From contig JAESPE010000003.1 in the NCBI GenBank assembly GCA_016756835.1, positions 17,684-81,683 on the forward strand: a stretch of 64,000 bases of DNA. The letters run 5' to 3'. A program made the translations under genes and the position numbers. Shown here piece after piece: positions 48,416 through 58,270 of the stretch; position 1 is the stretch's first letter, and each line of letters begins with the position of its first letter. Source of the stretch: a gamma proteobacterium endosymbiont of Lamellibrachia anaximandri (GTDB lineage: Bacteria; Pseudomonadota; Gammaproteobacteria; Chromatiales; Chromatiaceae). The notes beneath the pieces were generated by a model. That model was given only the letters and a program-made list of their open reading frames with translations. It was not told where the DNA came from and did no database searches.

Positions 48416-49501
48416 ATGAGTGACAACGATAAGCTGGAGGCAATCCGCGAGCGTATCGACTCCCTGGATCAGCGGATTCAGCAACTGATAAATGCCCGTG
48501 CGGCAGCGGCCCAGGAAGTTGCCGATATCAAGCTGGCAGCAGATCCCGATGCGCAATTCTACCGCCCGGAACGCGAGGCGGAGGTGCTGCGTCGGGTCAA
48601 GGCCCGCAATACCGGCCCGCTGGATGGTGAAGAGATGGCGCGCCTGTTTCGCGAGATCATGTCCGCCTGCCTGGCACTGGAGCAACCTCTCAAGATTGCA
48701 TTTCTTGGCCCGGAAGGTACCTTTACCCAGGCAGCAGCCCTCAAACACTTTGGCCATTCGGTCAAAACGACATCCCTGGGTTCCATCCCCGACGTGTTTC
48801 GAGAGGTGGAATCCGGTATCTGCCAATATGGCGTGGTGCCGGTGGAAAATTCCACAGAGGGGGTGATCAGCCATACACTGGATACCTTTCTCTCTTCTCC
48901 ATTGATGATTTGTGGGGAGGTCTCCCTGCGTATCAATCACAATCTGTTGAGCCATGAGGCCGGTTTGGATGCGATCAAGACTGTCTATTCGCATCAGCAA
49001 TCCCTGGCCCAATGCCGCAGCTGGCTTGATCATCATCTGCCACGCGCTGAACGCATTGCTGTGGGGAGTAACGCAGAAGCGGCCAAGATGGCTTCGGGTG
49101 CATCGGGTTGTGCGGCTGTCGCCGGTGAGACCGCTGCGGAAGTCTATGCGCTGCCGGTGCTGGCGAGCAATATTGAGGATGAGCCGGGTAATACCACACG
49201 TTTTCTGGTCATTGGCAACAAGGATGCGGCAGCGAGTGGTGAAGATAAAACCAGTCTGCTTTTTTCCATTCGTAACGTGGCCGGTGGCCTGCACACGATC
49301 CTCTCCCCTTTTGCCGAACATGGCATCAGCATGACGCGCATCGAATCACGGCCGTCGAGACGTGGCAGATGGGATTACGTCTTTTTTGTCGACATCAATG
49401 GTCATCGTAATGATCAATCGATAGCAGAGGCGCTGGCCGAGCTGGAAAAGAAAGCGAGCCTGTTCAAAGTGCTGGGCTCCTATCCAAGGGCTGTTTTGTA
49501 A
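48416..49501 (+). CDS. pheA: Bifunctional chorismate mutase/prephenate dehydratase (P-protein)
   Basis: A 361-residue bifunctional enzyme. The chorismate mutase domain is about residues 1-90 (LEAIRERIDSLDQRIQQLINARAAAAQEVADIK). The prephenate dehydratase domain is about 95-275 (IAFLGPEGTFTQAAALKHFG; VVPVENSTEGVISHTLDTF). The regulatory ACT domain follows (ESRPSRRGRWDYVFFVDINGH), which binds phenylalanine. It begins 32 nt after serA. Confidence 0.96.
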   Translation: MSDNDKLEAIRERIDSLDQRIQQLINARAAAAQEVADIKLAADPDAQFYRPEREAEVLRRVKARNTGPLDGEEMARLFREIMSACLALEQPLKIAFLGPEGTFTQAAALKHFGHSVKTTSLGSIPDVFREVESGICQYGVVPVENSTEGVISHTLDTFLSSPLMICGEVSLRINHNLLSHEAGLDAIKTVYSHQQSLAQCRSWLDHHLPRAERIAVGSNAEAAKMASGASGCAAVAGETAAEVYALPVLASNIEDEPGNTTRFLVIGNKDAAASGEDKTSLLFSIRNVAGGLHTILSPFAEHGISMTRIESRPSRRGRWDYVFFVDINGHRNDQSIAEALAELEKKASLFKVLGSYPRAVL

Positions 49502-49548
49502 ATGGAATGGGCACCGACCCCCTTCACAGCACGAGTTTTCAATAGGTC

Positions 49549-50649
49549 ATGAACCGTTTCATTGATATTGCCGCTCCCGGTATCGCTGGACTGACACCCT
49601 ATGTTCCGGGGAAACCCATCTCTGAACTGGAGCGGGAACTGGGAATCAGTCACTCGGTGAAACTTGCCTCCAATGAAAACCCGTTGGGCGCCAGTCCCAA
49701 GGTGGCGGAGGCGATAGGACGGGCGATGCAGGATCTGGCCCGTTATCCCGATGGTGGAGGTTATGATCTGCGGTTTGCGCTGGGCGCAAAGCATGGCATA
49801 GACCCGGGACGCATTACCCTCGGTAACGGCTCCAACGATGTGCTGGATATGATTGCGCGGGTCTTTTTGAGACCGGGTGATGAGTCTCTCTTCTCCCAGT
49901 ATGCCTTCGCGGTCTACCCCATCAGCAGTCAGGCCGCCGGGGCGAAACTTGTGGTCGCGCCAGCCAGAGACTACGGTCACGATCTGAATGCATTGCAGGC
50001 GCACATCAGCGATCGTACCCGTGTCATCTGGATTGCCAATCCCAACAATCCCACCGGTACCTGGCTCGAAGCTGATGAACTCAAGGCATTTATCGCTACC
50101 GTTCCGCAGAATGTCATCGTTGTGGTGGATGAGGCCTACAGTGAGTATGTGGCTCAGAAAGCCTATCCGGATGCGTCGCAATGGCTCGGCGATTTCCCCA
50201 ATCTTATAGTTACCCGCACCTTCTCGAAGACCTATGGACTGGCCGCGTTGAGGGTCGGTTACGGCATCAGTCATCCCGATGTGGCGGAACTGCTCAACCG
50301 GGTGCGCCAACCTTTCAATGTGAACAGTTTTGCTCAGGTGGGTGCATTGGCTGCGCTGGAGGATCAGGCATTTATCCAATCATCGGTGGGGGCCAATCTG
50401 GCGGGCATGGCGCAATTGATCGAGGGCTTTGAAGCACTGGATCTCGGTTACATCCCCTCGGTGGGTAATTTTGTCACGGTTGAATTGGATCGTTCCGGCG
50501 TGGAGGTCGATCAGGTTCTGTTACGGGAGGGTTGTATCGCACGCCCGGTAGCTAACTACGGTATGCCGAACCATCTGCGGGTCACCGTGGGGTTGCCGGA
50601 AGAGAACCGGCGTTTTCTGGACGCTCTGAAAAAGGTGCTGGAACGATGA
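49549..50649 (+). CDS. hisC: Histidinol-phosphate aminotransferase
   Basis: A 366-residue class II PLP aminotransferase. Markers are LASNENPLGASPKVAEAIG, YPDGGGYDLRFALGAKHG, WIANPNNPTGTWLEADEL, VVVDEAYSEYV and the PLP lysine in TFSKTYGLAALRVGYG. HisC enzymes also transaminate aromatic keto acids, which fits its place between pheA and tyrA. The end overlaps the tyrA start by 4 nt (ATGA). Confidence 0.95.
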   Translation: MNRFIDIAAPGIAGLTPYVPGKPISELERELGISHSVKLASNENPLGASPKVAEAIGRAMQDLARYPDGGGYDLRFALGAKHGIDPGRITLGNGSNDVLDMIARVFLRPGDESLFSQYAFAVYPISSQAAGAKLVVAPARDYGHDLNALQAHISDRTRVIWIANPNNPTGTWLEADELKAFIATVPQNVIVVVDEAYSEYVAQKAYPDASQWLGDFPNLIVTRTFSKTYGLAALRVGYGISHPDVAELLNRVRQPFNVNSFAQVGALAALEDQAFIQSSVGANLAGMAQLIEGFEALDLGYIPSVGNFVTVELDRSGVEVDQVLLREGCIARPVANYGMPNHLRVTVGLPEENRRFLDALKKVLER

Positions 50650-51512
50650 TCAGAAAACTTGCCATCATCGGGGTCGGTTTGATTGGCGGATCCATGGCCC
50701 GCGCCCTGCGTGAAGAGGGTGTGGTACAGGAGATCGTCGGTTGTGGGCGTAGCAAGCCCAACCTGGAGCGGGCGGTTGAACTGGGTGTTATCGATCACTA
50801 TACCCACGACATCGGCGAAGCTGTCCGCGGGGCGGATTTGATCGTCCTGGCAGTGCCGCTGGGTGCAATGGAAGCGACTTTTCGCGCCATGCAGGGACAC
50901 CTTGCAGACGATGCGGTGATCACCGATGTGGGCAGCGTAAAAGGCAGTGTTGTCGAGGACGCAGTCAAGGTCTTTGGTGAGATCCCTGCCTTCCTGGTGC
51001 CGGGTCACCCTATTGCCGGTACTGAGCGGAGTGGGGTCGAGGCGTCGTTTCCAGAGCTGTTTCGCAACCGCCGTGTGATCCTGACACCGCTGGACAACAC
51101 CGATCCGCAAGCGCTGCAGAAGGTTGAGCAGGCCTGGCGGCATTGTGGTGCTGATCTCAGCTATATGGCTGTGGCGCATCACGATGAGGTGCTGGCTGCG
51201 ACCAGTCATCTTCCCCATATGCTGGCCTACAGTCTCGTGGATAGTCTGGCGCGCATGAAAGAGAACGACGAGATCTTTCGCTATGCAGCGGGCGGCTTTC
51301 GGGACTTTACCCGCATCGCCTCAAGCAACCCGGTTATGTGGCGGGATATCTGCCTGGCAAATCGTGAGGCGCTGAGCGGTATGTTGAAACGTTTTGCCGA
51401 TGAGTTGCATGGCATGGCTGACGCGCTGGAAAAAGATGACGCAGAGGGCCTGCTTGAAATCTTTGAACGCGCCAAGACGGCACGGGATCGTTATATCGAC
51501 GGGGTGGAGTAG
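50646..51512 (+). CDS. tyrA: Prephenate dehydrogenase
   Basis: A 288-residue enzyme. The NAD(P)-binding motif GVGLIGGSMARALR is at residue about 9; the C-terminal dehydrogenase helical domain includes VPGHPIAGTERSGVEAS and HHDEVLAATSHLPHMLAYSL. Not fused to chorismate mutase and not fused to AroA, unlike the tyrA-aroA fusion of some Pseudomonas. A four-base overlap with hisC suggests coupling. Confidence 0.95.
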   Translation: MIRKLAIIGVGLIGGSMARALREEGVVQEIVGCGRSKPNLERAVELGVIDHYTHDIGEAVRGADLIVLAVPLGAMEATFRAMQGHLADDAVITDVGSVKGSVVEDAVKVFGEIPAFLVPGHPIAGTERSGVEASFPELFRNRRVILTPLDNTDPQALQKVEQAWRHCGADLSYMAVAHHDEVLAATSHLPHMLAYSLVDSLARMKENDEIFRYAAGGFRDFTRIASSNPVMWRDICLANREALSGMLKRFADELHGMADALEKDDAEGLLEIFERAKTARDRYIDGVE

Positions 51513-51530
51513 CAGGGTCACCAACCAGCC

Positions 51531-51618
51531 GTAGGCCCGATCAAGCGCAGCGGATCGGGCGTTTTCAAATGATAGAATTCATGAGGTTTCCGGTTCCTCT
51601 GCGCTTGAACCGGCCTAC
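51531..51618. repeat. REP-like repeat family 1, spaced pair between tyrA and aroA
   Basis: CGATC-type half (GTAGGCCCGATCAAGCG, with one variant base), about 28 nt spacer, then an inverted GGTTC-type half ending CCGGCCTAC. It may act as a transcriptional attenuator or mRNA end inside the operon. Confidence 0.9.
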
Positions 51619-51678
51619 TTATACCAATCATCGGACTTTACCGTCCTCCAACTGTTCAAATATATTGAGAGAAAGTAG

Positions 51679-53004
51679 TTGAACGCATCATCGAACATCA
51701 AATTCCACATCAAACCTGGCGGCAGTCTCACAGGCAGTTTGCGGGTGCCGGGTGACAAATCGATCTCCCATCGCTCCATCATGCTCGGTTCTCTGGCCGA
51801 GGGTGTGACTGAAGTAACCGGTTTTCTCGAAGGAGAGGACAGTCTGGCGACCCTCAACGCCTTTCGCCGGATGGGGGTTGAAATAGCGGGGCCGGACGCA
51901 GGTAAGGTAGTGATCCACGGCGTCGGCAAACACGGACTCAAGGCACCGGATGTCCCCCTTGACCTGGGCAACTCCGGGACCTCGATGCGGCTGCTCTCCG
52001 GTCTGCTGGCAGGGCAGGGTTTTGAAGTGACTCTCAGTGGCGACAGCTCTCTCTCCGGACGGCCGATGAAACGGGTCACGGAACCTCTGGCACAGATGGG
52101 GGCAAAGATCGATACCGCCGAAGGGGGAACTGCTCCTTTGGTCATCCATGCCAACCGCTCGATGCAGGGCATGGACTACAAACTACCGATGGCCAGTGCC
52201 CAGGTAAAATCCTGTGTGCTGCTGGCGGGACTCTATGCGACAGGGGAAACCTGTGTCACTGAACCGGCGCCGACCCGTGACCATACCGAACGTATGCTGG
52301 AGGGATTCGGTTACGCGATCAGGCGTGAAGGCGCGCGGGTCTGCCTGACTGGTGGAGGAAAGCTGTCCGCCTGCAATATCGATGTCCCGTCAGACATCTC
52401 TTCCGCCACCTTCTTTATGGTTGGTGCCACTATCGCCGAAGGCTCGGATGTCATCCTGGAGCATGTCGGTATCAACCCGACCCGGGATGGCGTCATCAAT
52501 ATTCTGCGGCTGATGGGGGCGCAGATCGAGGTCTTCAATGAGCGAACCGTGGGTGGCGAGCCGGTGGCGGATATCCGGGTGCGCTCCAGTCGGCTCAAAG
52601 GAATCCCGATTCCTGAAGATCAGGTGCCCCTGGCCATTGACGAATTCCCGGCAATCTTTGTTGCCGCAGCCTGTGCCGAAGGGGAGACCATCCTGACGGG
52701 CGCCGAAGAGCTGCGGGTCAAGGAGAGTGACCGCATACAGGTGATGGCCGATGGGCTGAATACGTTGGGCATAGATGCCAAGGCGACGCCTGACGGCATT
52801 GTCATACAGGGTGGGTCGATCCAGGGTGGCAGGGTCGACAGTCATGGCGATCACCGGATTGCCATGTCCTTTGCCATGGCGGCGCTGCGTGCCACAGGAG
52901 ATATCCACATCGACAACTGCGCCAATGTGAATACCTCGTTTCCCGGCTTTACCGGTCTGGCCGGCGTGGCTGGGCTGCGGATCAGCAGTTCGGAGGATGC
53001 TTGA
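51679..53004 (+). CDS. aroA: 3-Phosphoshikimate 1-carboxyvinyltransferase (EPSP synthase)
   Basis: A 441-residue two-domain enzyme. Family motifs are [20 protein letters not shown] (substrate-binding Lys and Ser), [30 protein letters not shown] and [17 protein letters not shown]. Start is TTG at 51679 after GAGAGAAAG. It makes EPSP in the shikimate pathway. The stop overlaps the region of the cmk start. Confidence 0.96.
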   Translation: MNASSNIKFHIKPGGSLTGSLRVPGDKSISHRSIMLGSLAEGVTEVTGFLEGEDSLATLNAFRRMGVEIAGPDAGKVVIHGVGKHGLKAPDVPLDLGNSGTSMRLLSGLLAGQGFEVTLSGDSSLSGRPMKRVTEPLAQMGAKIDTAEGGTAPLVIHANRSMQGMDYKLPMASAQVKSCVLLAGLYATGETCVTEPAPTRDHTERMLEGFGYAIRREGARVCLTGGGKLSACNIDVPSDISSATFFMVGATIAEGSDVILEHVGINPTRDGVINILRLMGAQIEVFNERTVGGEPVADIRVRSSRLKGIPIPEDQVPLAIDEFPAIFVAAACAEGETILTGAEELRVKESDRIQVMADGLNTLGIDAKATPDGIVIQGGSIQGGRVDSHGDHRIAMSFAMAALRATGDIHIDNCANVNTSFPGFTGLAGVAGLRISSSEDA

Positions 53005-53006
53005 GC

Positions 53007-53675
53007 ATGGTTCGGGTGATTACTATCGATGGGCCCTCAGGATCCGGCAAGGGCACCATTACCCAACAGGTGGCAGAGGCTACCGGCTGGCGCATTCTGG
53101 ACAGTGGCGCGATCTACCGAGTGCTGGGGCTGATGGCAGAGCGTGCTGGCATCAGTGTCGATCATGTCGGCAAACTTGCAAAAATGGCGGAAAAGATGCC
53201 GCTCTCCTTTGATGGAGAGCGGGTTTTGCTGGATGGCGAGGATGTCACTGACGCAATTCGCACCGAGACAGCGGGAAATGCGGCCTCCAAGGTGGCTGCG
53301 GTGCCGCAGGTGCGCGCCGCGCTGCTGCAGTGGCAACGCAACTACGCACAAGCGCCCGGTCTGGTGGCTGATGGGAGGGATATGGGAACGGTCGTCTTCC
53401 CAGCAGCGGAGGTCAAAATTTTCCTCACCGCGAGTGCCGAAGAACGTGCCCGCCGTCGCTATAAACAGTTGAAAGACAAGGGATTGAGTGTTAATCTCGC
53501 CCGTCTCACTACGGAGATCCAGGAGCGTGATGAACGCGACAGGAATCGTAGCGTGGCTCCACTCGCAGCGTCGGAGACGGCGTTGGAACTGGATTCCACT
53601 GAGATGACCATTGATGAGGTTGTCGAGAAGGTAATGGAAAAGGTGCGTTTCACCTTTTCCGATCTCAACGTCTGA
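53007..53675 (+). CDS. cmk: Cytidylate kinase
   Basis: A 222-residue NMP kinase. It has the P-loop [11 protein letters not shown] and the CMP-binding [13 protein letters not shown] segment, then [16 protein letters not shown] at 53007 is chosen (family N-terminus [15 protein letters not shown]); GGAGG is 10 nt upstream, and a TTG at 53001 is possible. It phosphorylates CMP/dCMP and is followed by rpsA, the usual order. Confidence 0.96.
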   Translation: MVRVITIDGPSGSGKGTITQQVAEATGWRILDSGAIYRVLGLMAERAGISVDHVGKLAKMAEKMPLSFDGERVLLDGEDVTDAIRTETAGNAASKVAAVPQVRAALLQWQRNYAQAPGLVADGRDMGTVVFPAAEVKIFLTASAEERARRRYKQLKDKGLSVNLARLTTEIQERDERDRNRSVAPLAASETALELDSTEMTIDEVVEKVMEKVRFTFSDLNV

Positions 53676-53799
53676 CCCTCAATGGTACCGGCAGTGGCCG
53701 GATAAGCGGCTGGATCGTCCAGCTATTTTTTAACCATTAACCTGGCAGGTTTTTACAACTGCCTGTGCAACCGTTCAGCGTTGCAGGAAATCCAAACCC

Positions 53800-55476
53800 A
53801 TGACCGAAAGTTTTGCAGAATTATTTGAGGAGAGCCTCTCCAATACCCAGCTTCGTCCCGGTGCCATCGTTATCGGCACGGTGCTGGACATCACCTCAGA
53901 ATCCGTCATCGTCAATGCCGGACTCAAGTCCGAAGGCGTGATCCCGCGTTCCCAGTTCCTTAATTTGGATGGCGAGATCGAAGTCAACATCGGCGATCAG
54001 GTTGAAGTCGCCCTGGATGCCGTGGAAGACGGCTTCGGCGCGACCAGGCTCTCCCGCGAAAAGGCCAAGCGCAACCAGGCCTGGAAAGTGCTGGAAACGG
54101 CGTTTGAAGCAGAGGAGACGATTCACGGCCGTATCAACGGCAAGGTCAAGGGTGGATTTACCGTCGAGCTCGGCGATATCCGTGCATTCCTGCCTGGTTC
54201 GCTGGTGGACGTGCGTCCGGTACGCGACACCGCATATCTCGAAGGCAAGGATCTCGAATTCAAGGTGATCAAGCTGGATCAGCGCCGCAACAACGTAGTG
54301 GTTTCCCGCCGCGCCGTGGTGGAGCAAGAGTACAGCGCAGAGCGCGAGAAGCTGCTGGAGACTCTGGAAGAGGGTCAGCAGATCAAGGGTATCGTCAAGA
54401 ACCTTACCGACTACGGTGCATTCGTGGATCTGGGTGGTATCGACGGCCTGCTGCACATTACCGACATGGCCTGGAAGCGCGTCAAGCATCCTTCCGACGT
54501 GGTTGAGATCGGTGATGAGATCGATGTCAAGGTTCTTAAGTTCGACCGCGAGCGCAACCGTGTCTCCCTGGGTCTGAAGCAGATGGGCGACGATCCGTGG
54601 GTCAATCTGGCTCGCCGTTACCCGGAAAACACCCGCATGTTCGGCAAGATCACCAACATCGCCGATTACGGCTGTTTCGTGGAGATCGAAGAGGGTGTCG
54701 AAGGTCTGGTTCACGTTTCCGAAATGGATTGGACCAACAAGAACATCCACCCCTCCAAGGTTGTCAGCCTGGGTGACGAAGTTGAAGTCATGGTGCTGGA
54801 TATCGATGAAGAGCGTCGTCGTGTCTCCCTCGGCATCAAGCAGTGCAAATCCAATCCCTGGGATGAGTTTGCCGCTACCCACAACAAGAACGATCATGTT
54901 TCCGGCAACATCAAGTCGATCACCGATTTCGGTATCTTCATCGGCCTGGACGGCGGCATCGATGGTCTGGTGCATCTCTCCGATATCTCCTGGGATGATG
55001 TCGGCGAAGAGGCAGTACGTGACTTCAAGAAGGGTGATGAGGTTGAAACCGTTGTTCTTTCTGTCGATCCTGAGCGTGAGCGCATCTCCCTCGGCATCAA
55101 GCAGCTTGCGAAAGACCCCTTCTCCGCTTTCGTTGCAGCCAATACCAAGGGCAGCCTGGTGAATGGTGTGGTTGCCGAAGTTGATCCACGAGGCGCTGTC
55201 ATCACTCTGGCTGATGGCGTTGAAGGCTACTTGCGTGCATCTGAACTCTCCCGCGACCGCGTCGAAGATGCTCGCAGTGTGTTAAAAGAGGGCGACAAGA
55301 TTGAGGCGAAGTTCCTTGGTGTCGATCGCAAAAACCGTACACTCTCTCTCTCTATCAAGGCGAAGGATGCTGATGAAGAGACCGCAGCTATCAAGGGTTA
55401 TGCCCGTGATGCGGCAACCAGCGCACCGACCCTCGGTGATTTGCTGAAAGAGCAGATGGACAACCAGGGCGACTGA
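53800..55476 (+). CDS. rpsA: 30S ribosomal protein S1
   Basis: A 558-residue protein with six S1 (OB-fold) repeats, the full gammaproteobacterial form. Repeats 3-6 are easily seen by [64 protein letters not shown] and the last with [14 protein letters not shown]. It binds mRNA on the 30S platform. Codon use is strongly biased, which also gives a long antisense frame that is not a gene. A strong hairpin lies downstream before ihfB. Confidence 0.97.
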   Translation: MTESFAELFEESLSNTQLRPGAIVIGTVLDITSESVIVNAGLKSEGVIPRSQFLNLDGEIEVNIGDQVEVALDAVEDGFGATRLSREKAKRNQAWKVLETAFEAEETIHGRINGKVKGGFTVELGDIRAFLPGSLVDVRPVRDTAYLEGKDLEFKVIKLDQRRNNVVVSRRAVVEQEYSAEREKLLETLEEGQQIKGIVKNLTDYGAFVDLGGIDGLLHITDMAWKRVKHPSDVVEIGDEIDVKVLKFDRERNRVSLGLKQMGDDPWVNLARRYPENTRMFGKITNIADYGCFVEIEEGVEGLVHVSEMDWTNKNIHPSKVVSLGDEVEVMVLDIDEERRRVSLGIKQCKSNPWDEFAATHNKNDHVSGNIKSITDFGIFIGLDGGIDGLVHLSDISWDDVGEEAVRDFKKGDEVETVVLSVDPERERISLGIKQLAKDPFSAFVAANTKGSLVNGVVAEVDPRGAVITLADGVEGYLRASELSRDRVEDARSVLKEGDKIEAKFLGVDRKNRTLSLSIKAKDADEETAAIKGYARDAATSAPTLGDLLKEQMDNQGD

Positions 55477-55505
55477 TTTTCGATAAATCAGTAGTCTGAC
55501 AATGC

Positions 55506-55528
55506 GGGGGCCGGGGTTGCCGGCCCCC
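55506..55528 (+). terminator. GC-rich hairpin between rpsA and ihfB
   Basis: GGGGGCCGG pairs with CCGGCCCCC across a GGTTG loop. There is no U-tract, so it may be a 3'-end stabilising or rho-related structure rather than a classic intrinsic terminator. Confidence 0.55.
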
Positions 55529-55553
55529 AATAATCACTGGGAAGCTGATAAGA

Positions 55554-55847
55554 ATGACAAAATCCGAGTTGATCGAGATAATCTCTAAAGCGCAGAGCCA
55601 CCTTGCCTATCGGGATGTGGAGCTTGCGGTAAAGTGCATGATCGAGCAGATGAGTCAATCTCTCTCATCTGGTGAACGCATCGAGATCAGGGGTTTTGGC
55701 AGTTTTTCACTTCATTATCGGCCACCGCGTATGGGACGCAATCCAAAGACCGGCAGAACAGTCGCGCTTTCAGGAAAGTATGTTCCCCATTTCAAACCGG
55801 GAAAGGAGCTGCGCGAACGCGTGAACAGCGCTATTGAGCAAGAGTAG
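55554..55847 (+). CDS. ihfB: Integration host factor subunit beta
   Basis: A 97-residue HU/IHF-family protein. The DNA-minor-groove arm contains [10 protein letters not shown], and the flanking segments are [21 protein letters not shown] and [15 protein letters not shown]. With IhfA it bends DNA. It lies 78 nt after rpsA, the classic neighbourhood. IHF would also be relevant to the sigma-54-type promoters in this window. Confidence 0.97.
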   Translation: MTKSELIEIISKAQSHLAYRDVELAVKCMIEQMSQSLSSGERIEIRGFGSFSLHYRPPRMGRNPKTGRTVALSGKYVPHFKPGKELRERVNSAIEQE

Positions 55848-55923
55848 CTGTCTGGCCCACTAGTCAGCCGCTTTCCCTGTTGCTGCTTTATCTTTATAGC
55901 GGTAACCCTTTCCGGACTCCCCG

Positions 55924-57459
55924 TCAGACTTTGAGTGGCCCACAAGGGATATAGCCGCTCGCTTTGTCATCGCTTTTCAACTCAGCCCGCAACCGTTCGA
56001 CAATCGTTCGCAGTACGGTGACACGGGCATATTTTTTGTCGTTTCCCGGGATCAGATGCCAAGGCGCAAATTCTGTGCTTGTGCGGATCACCATCTCGTT
56101 GACCGCCAGCTTGTACTCCTCCCACTTCTCCCGGTTTCTCCAGTCTTCATCGGTTATCTTGTGCTGTTTGTAGGGCGTGGCCTTGCGGGCTTCAAAACGG
56201 GTGAGTTGTTCGTCAGCGCTGATATGCAGCCAGAATTTCATGACGATGATGCCGTTTTCCGACATCTGCTGTTCGAACTGATTGATCTCTGAATAGGCGC
56301 GCTGCCACTCGGGATCGCTGGCAAACCCTTCGACCCGTTCCACCAGCACACGGCCATACCAGGAACGGTCGAAGATGGTCATGCGTCCAGCCTGGGGCAG
56401 ATGACGCCAGAAACGCCATAGATAGTGGTGCGCCTTCTCCTCATCGGTGGGTGCAGCAATGGGGATGGTTCGATAGAGACGGGCATCAACTGCGCTGGTA
56501 AGACGCCGGATGGCGCCACCCTTACCCCCGGCATCGACGCCCTCGAAGACCAATACACAGGAACGTTTTTTCTGGTAGGCCTTCCATGTCAGCTCGTTGG
56601 CTTCGGCTTGCAGTTTTTTGAGCTCGGATTTGTAGAGGTCTCTTTCCTTCGTTTTTGAGAGATCGACTTGATCGAGTAGGGTAATCTGCGCCGATGCCTG
56701 ATTCGGCAGTGTGGGGGCATGAGACGTGGCCGGGACGCAAAGAGGTTGAGGCGTCTCCAGGCGGGATTTCATCGCCTCCAACAGTGTCCGGCCAACAGTG
56801 AGATCACGGTAATGCTTGTCAGTGGCCTCGATCATATACCAAGGGGTGGCACCTGTGTCCGTGTGCCGGATGACACGTTCCGCCACCTTTTCAAAATGGC
56901 GGTATTGTTGGCTGAAACGGGCTTTTTTGGGCAGCATCTTCCAGCGGCTCTTGTCATCTCTGGAGAGGCTTTTCAGTCGCTTCTTCTGTACCGTTTCCGG
57001 CAGGTGAAACCAGAACTTCAGTATTAATGTGCCATCTTCCGTGAGCATGCGTTCAAAATCGGCGATACGGTTCAACTCCGCATCCAGTTGCGCATCGTCA
57101 CACTGGTTGCGGAATCTGTGTTCGATGGGTGCCAGATACCAGCCGCCGAAGAGGATGCTGATATCCCCTTTTGGTGCCAGGGTGCGCCAAAAACGCCAAT
57201 AGCGGGGGCGCGCCTGCTCCTCATCGGTCTGGTCCCAGAAGGCGAAAGTCTGCACATTACGGGAGTCGAGCCACTCATTGAGACGATTGACCACTCCACC
57301 TTTACCTGCCCCTTCAACCCCCGCAACGATAATTACAACGGAAGTATTGGTCTTCCGGATCTCTCGTTGTACGCGAAGTAGTTCGGTGCGCAGATCGGGT
57401 TCTTCCGCCTTGTAGTTTTCTTTAGTGACTTTTCGACCGACTTTAGTGGCTTCGAACAT
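55924..57459 (-). CDS. pap: Polyphosphate:AMP phosphotransferase (PPK2 class II)
   Basis: A 511-residue protein with two PPK2 domains in tandem. Each has a Walker-like P-loop: GVEGAGKGGVVNRLNEWLD at about residue 48 and GVDAGGKGGAIRRLTSAVD at about 310. The second domain also has DRSWYGRVLVERVEGF, the canonical PPK2 lid/catalytic segment; in the first this is GGWYLAPIEHRF, so the N-terminal unit is degenerate. Two-domain members use polyphosphate to phosphorylate AMP to ADP. It is convergent with ihfB. Confidence 0.88.
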   Translation of the reverse strand: MFEATKVGRKVTKENYKAEEPDLRTELLRVQREIRKTNTSVVIIVAGVEGAGKGGVVNRLNEWLDSRNVQTFAFWDQTDEEQARPRYWRFWRTLAPKGDISILFGGWYLAPIEHRFRNQCDDAQLDAELNRIADFERMLTEDGTLILKFWFHLPETVQKKRLKSLSRDDKSRWKMLPKKARFSQQYRHFEKVAERVIRHTDTGATPWYMIEATDKHYRDLTVGRTLLEAMKSRLETPQPLCVPATSHAPTLPNQASAQITLLDQVDLSKTKERDLYKSELKKLQAEANELTWKAYQKKRSCVLVFEGVDAGGKGGAIRRLTSAVDARLYRTIPIAAPTDEEKAHHYLWRFWRHLPQAGRMTIFDRSWYGRVLVERVEGFASDPEWQRAYSEINQFEQQMSENGIIVMKFWLHISADEQLTRFEARKATPYKQHKITDEDWRNREKWEEYKLAVNEMVIRTSTEFAPWHLIPGNDKKYARVTVLRTIVERLRAELKSDDKASGYIPCGPLKV

Positions 57460-57605
57460 GGCGCTCTCTCCTGGGGGGGCTCAGTCTGTAATCCATGTTT
57501 CAGGACGAACATTTAAGACTAGTTGCTTACGGGATGAATCGCTATCAGTAATTGCGGGAAACAGCAGTGTGGTTGCTCATGGTCAATTGGAAACGCCATC
57601 ATCTG

Positions 57606-57660
57606 TTTACAGTTCTCTAAATGTTCTCTATTATTTTAGGGCAGAGAACATTTAGAGAAC
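57606..57660 (+). promoter_or_regulatory. Promoter and double inverted LexA-type operator of the lexA-like/polymerase operon
   Basis: A -35 TTTACA (57606-57611), 17 nt, and -10 TATTAT (57629-57634). Two perfect 18-nt arms GTTCTCTAAATGTTCTCT (57612-57629) and AGAGAACATTTAGAGAAC (57643-57660) are inverted repeats 13 nt apart. Each arm contains GTTC-N7-GTTC (or its complement GAAC-N7-GAAC), the alphaproteobacterial SOS box. The left arm fills the promoter spacer; the right arm lies just downstream of the likely start. No CTGT-N8-ACAG box is seen. Confidence 0.8.
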
Positions 57661-57664
57661 GATT

Positions 57665-58270
57665 ATGTTGAGCAAAAGTCACCTGAAGGCCCTGAGTTTT
57701 ATTCGTGAATTTATTGTCCGTGTAGGTTATGCCCCGACTCTGAGCGAGATTGCGCTGGGGATTGGTATCCGCTCCAAAGGTGTGGTGCATCGTTATGTAC
57801 AGACATTGGCTCAAGAGGGAGTCATCGAACTGCATGCCGGGCGCAAGCGGGGCATTACCTTGCCGGAGCCGGATAAAGAGCGGGATATGACGTTGCCGCT
57901 GGCCGGACGCATTGCAGCGGGGCGGCCGATCGAGGCGATCGAGGATAAGGTGCGGGTGGATCTGGCCGCCTTTTTTATCGGCCCTGGGCGTTTTGCGCTG
58001 CAGGTCTGTGGTGATTCCATGGAGGAGGCCGGTATCCTCGATGGCGATATGGTGGTGGTTGCGCAACAGGAGCACGCTGCCGATGGCGATATCGTGGTGG
58101 CACTGATTGACAATGAAGAGGCGACGCTGAAATATCTGCGGCGGAATCCGCAGGGTGACATCAGTCTGATTCCCGCCAACAGCGCCATGGCGCCCATGGT
58201 TTATGCCGCAGAACGGGTGCGTATCCAGGGTGTGGTGGTGGGGCAGCTGCGTACCTATGGTAAGCGTTGA
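57665..58270 (+). CDS. lexA: LexA-like SOS repressor
   Basis: A 201-residue LexA-type protein. N-terminal winged helix (TLSEIALGIGIRSKGVVHRYVQTLAQEGVIEL). The autocleavage bond is Ala85-Gly86 within GRIAAGRPI; the Ser/Lys dyad is Ser118 (GDSMEEAGI) and Lys156 (EATLKYLR), spaced 38 residues apart as in E. coli. The full length with HTH shows it is a repressor, not a UmuD-type protein. It starts 5 nt after the right operator arm, implying tight autoregulation, and its stop overlaps the polymerase gene by one base. Whether another, classical LexA exists elsewhere is unknown. Confidence 0.92.
   Translation: MLSKSHLKALSFIREFIVRVGYAPTLSEIALGIGIRSKGVVHRYVQTLAQEGVIELHAGRKRGITLPEPDKERDMTLPLAGRIAAGRPIEAIEDKVRVDLAAFFIGPGRFALQVCGDSMEEAGILDGDMVVVAQQEHAADGDIVVALIDNEEATLKYLRRNPQGDISLIPANSAMAPMVYAAERVRIQGVVVGQLRTYGKR

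Noticed and set aside
53896..54975. Minus-strand frame (359 codons) across rpsA
   Set aside because: Antisense shadow of the S1 repeats; no promoter or family signal.
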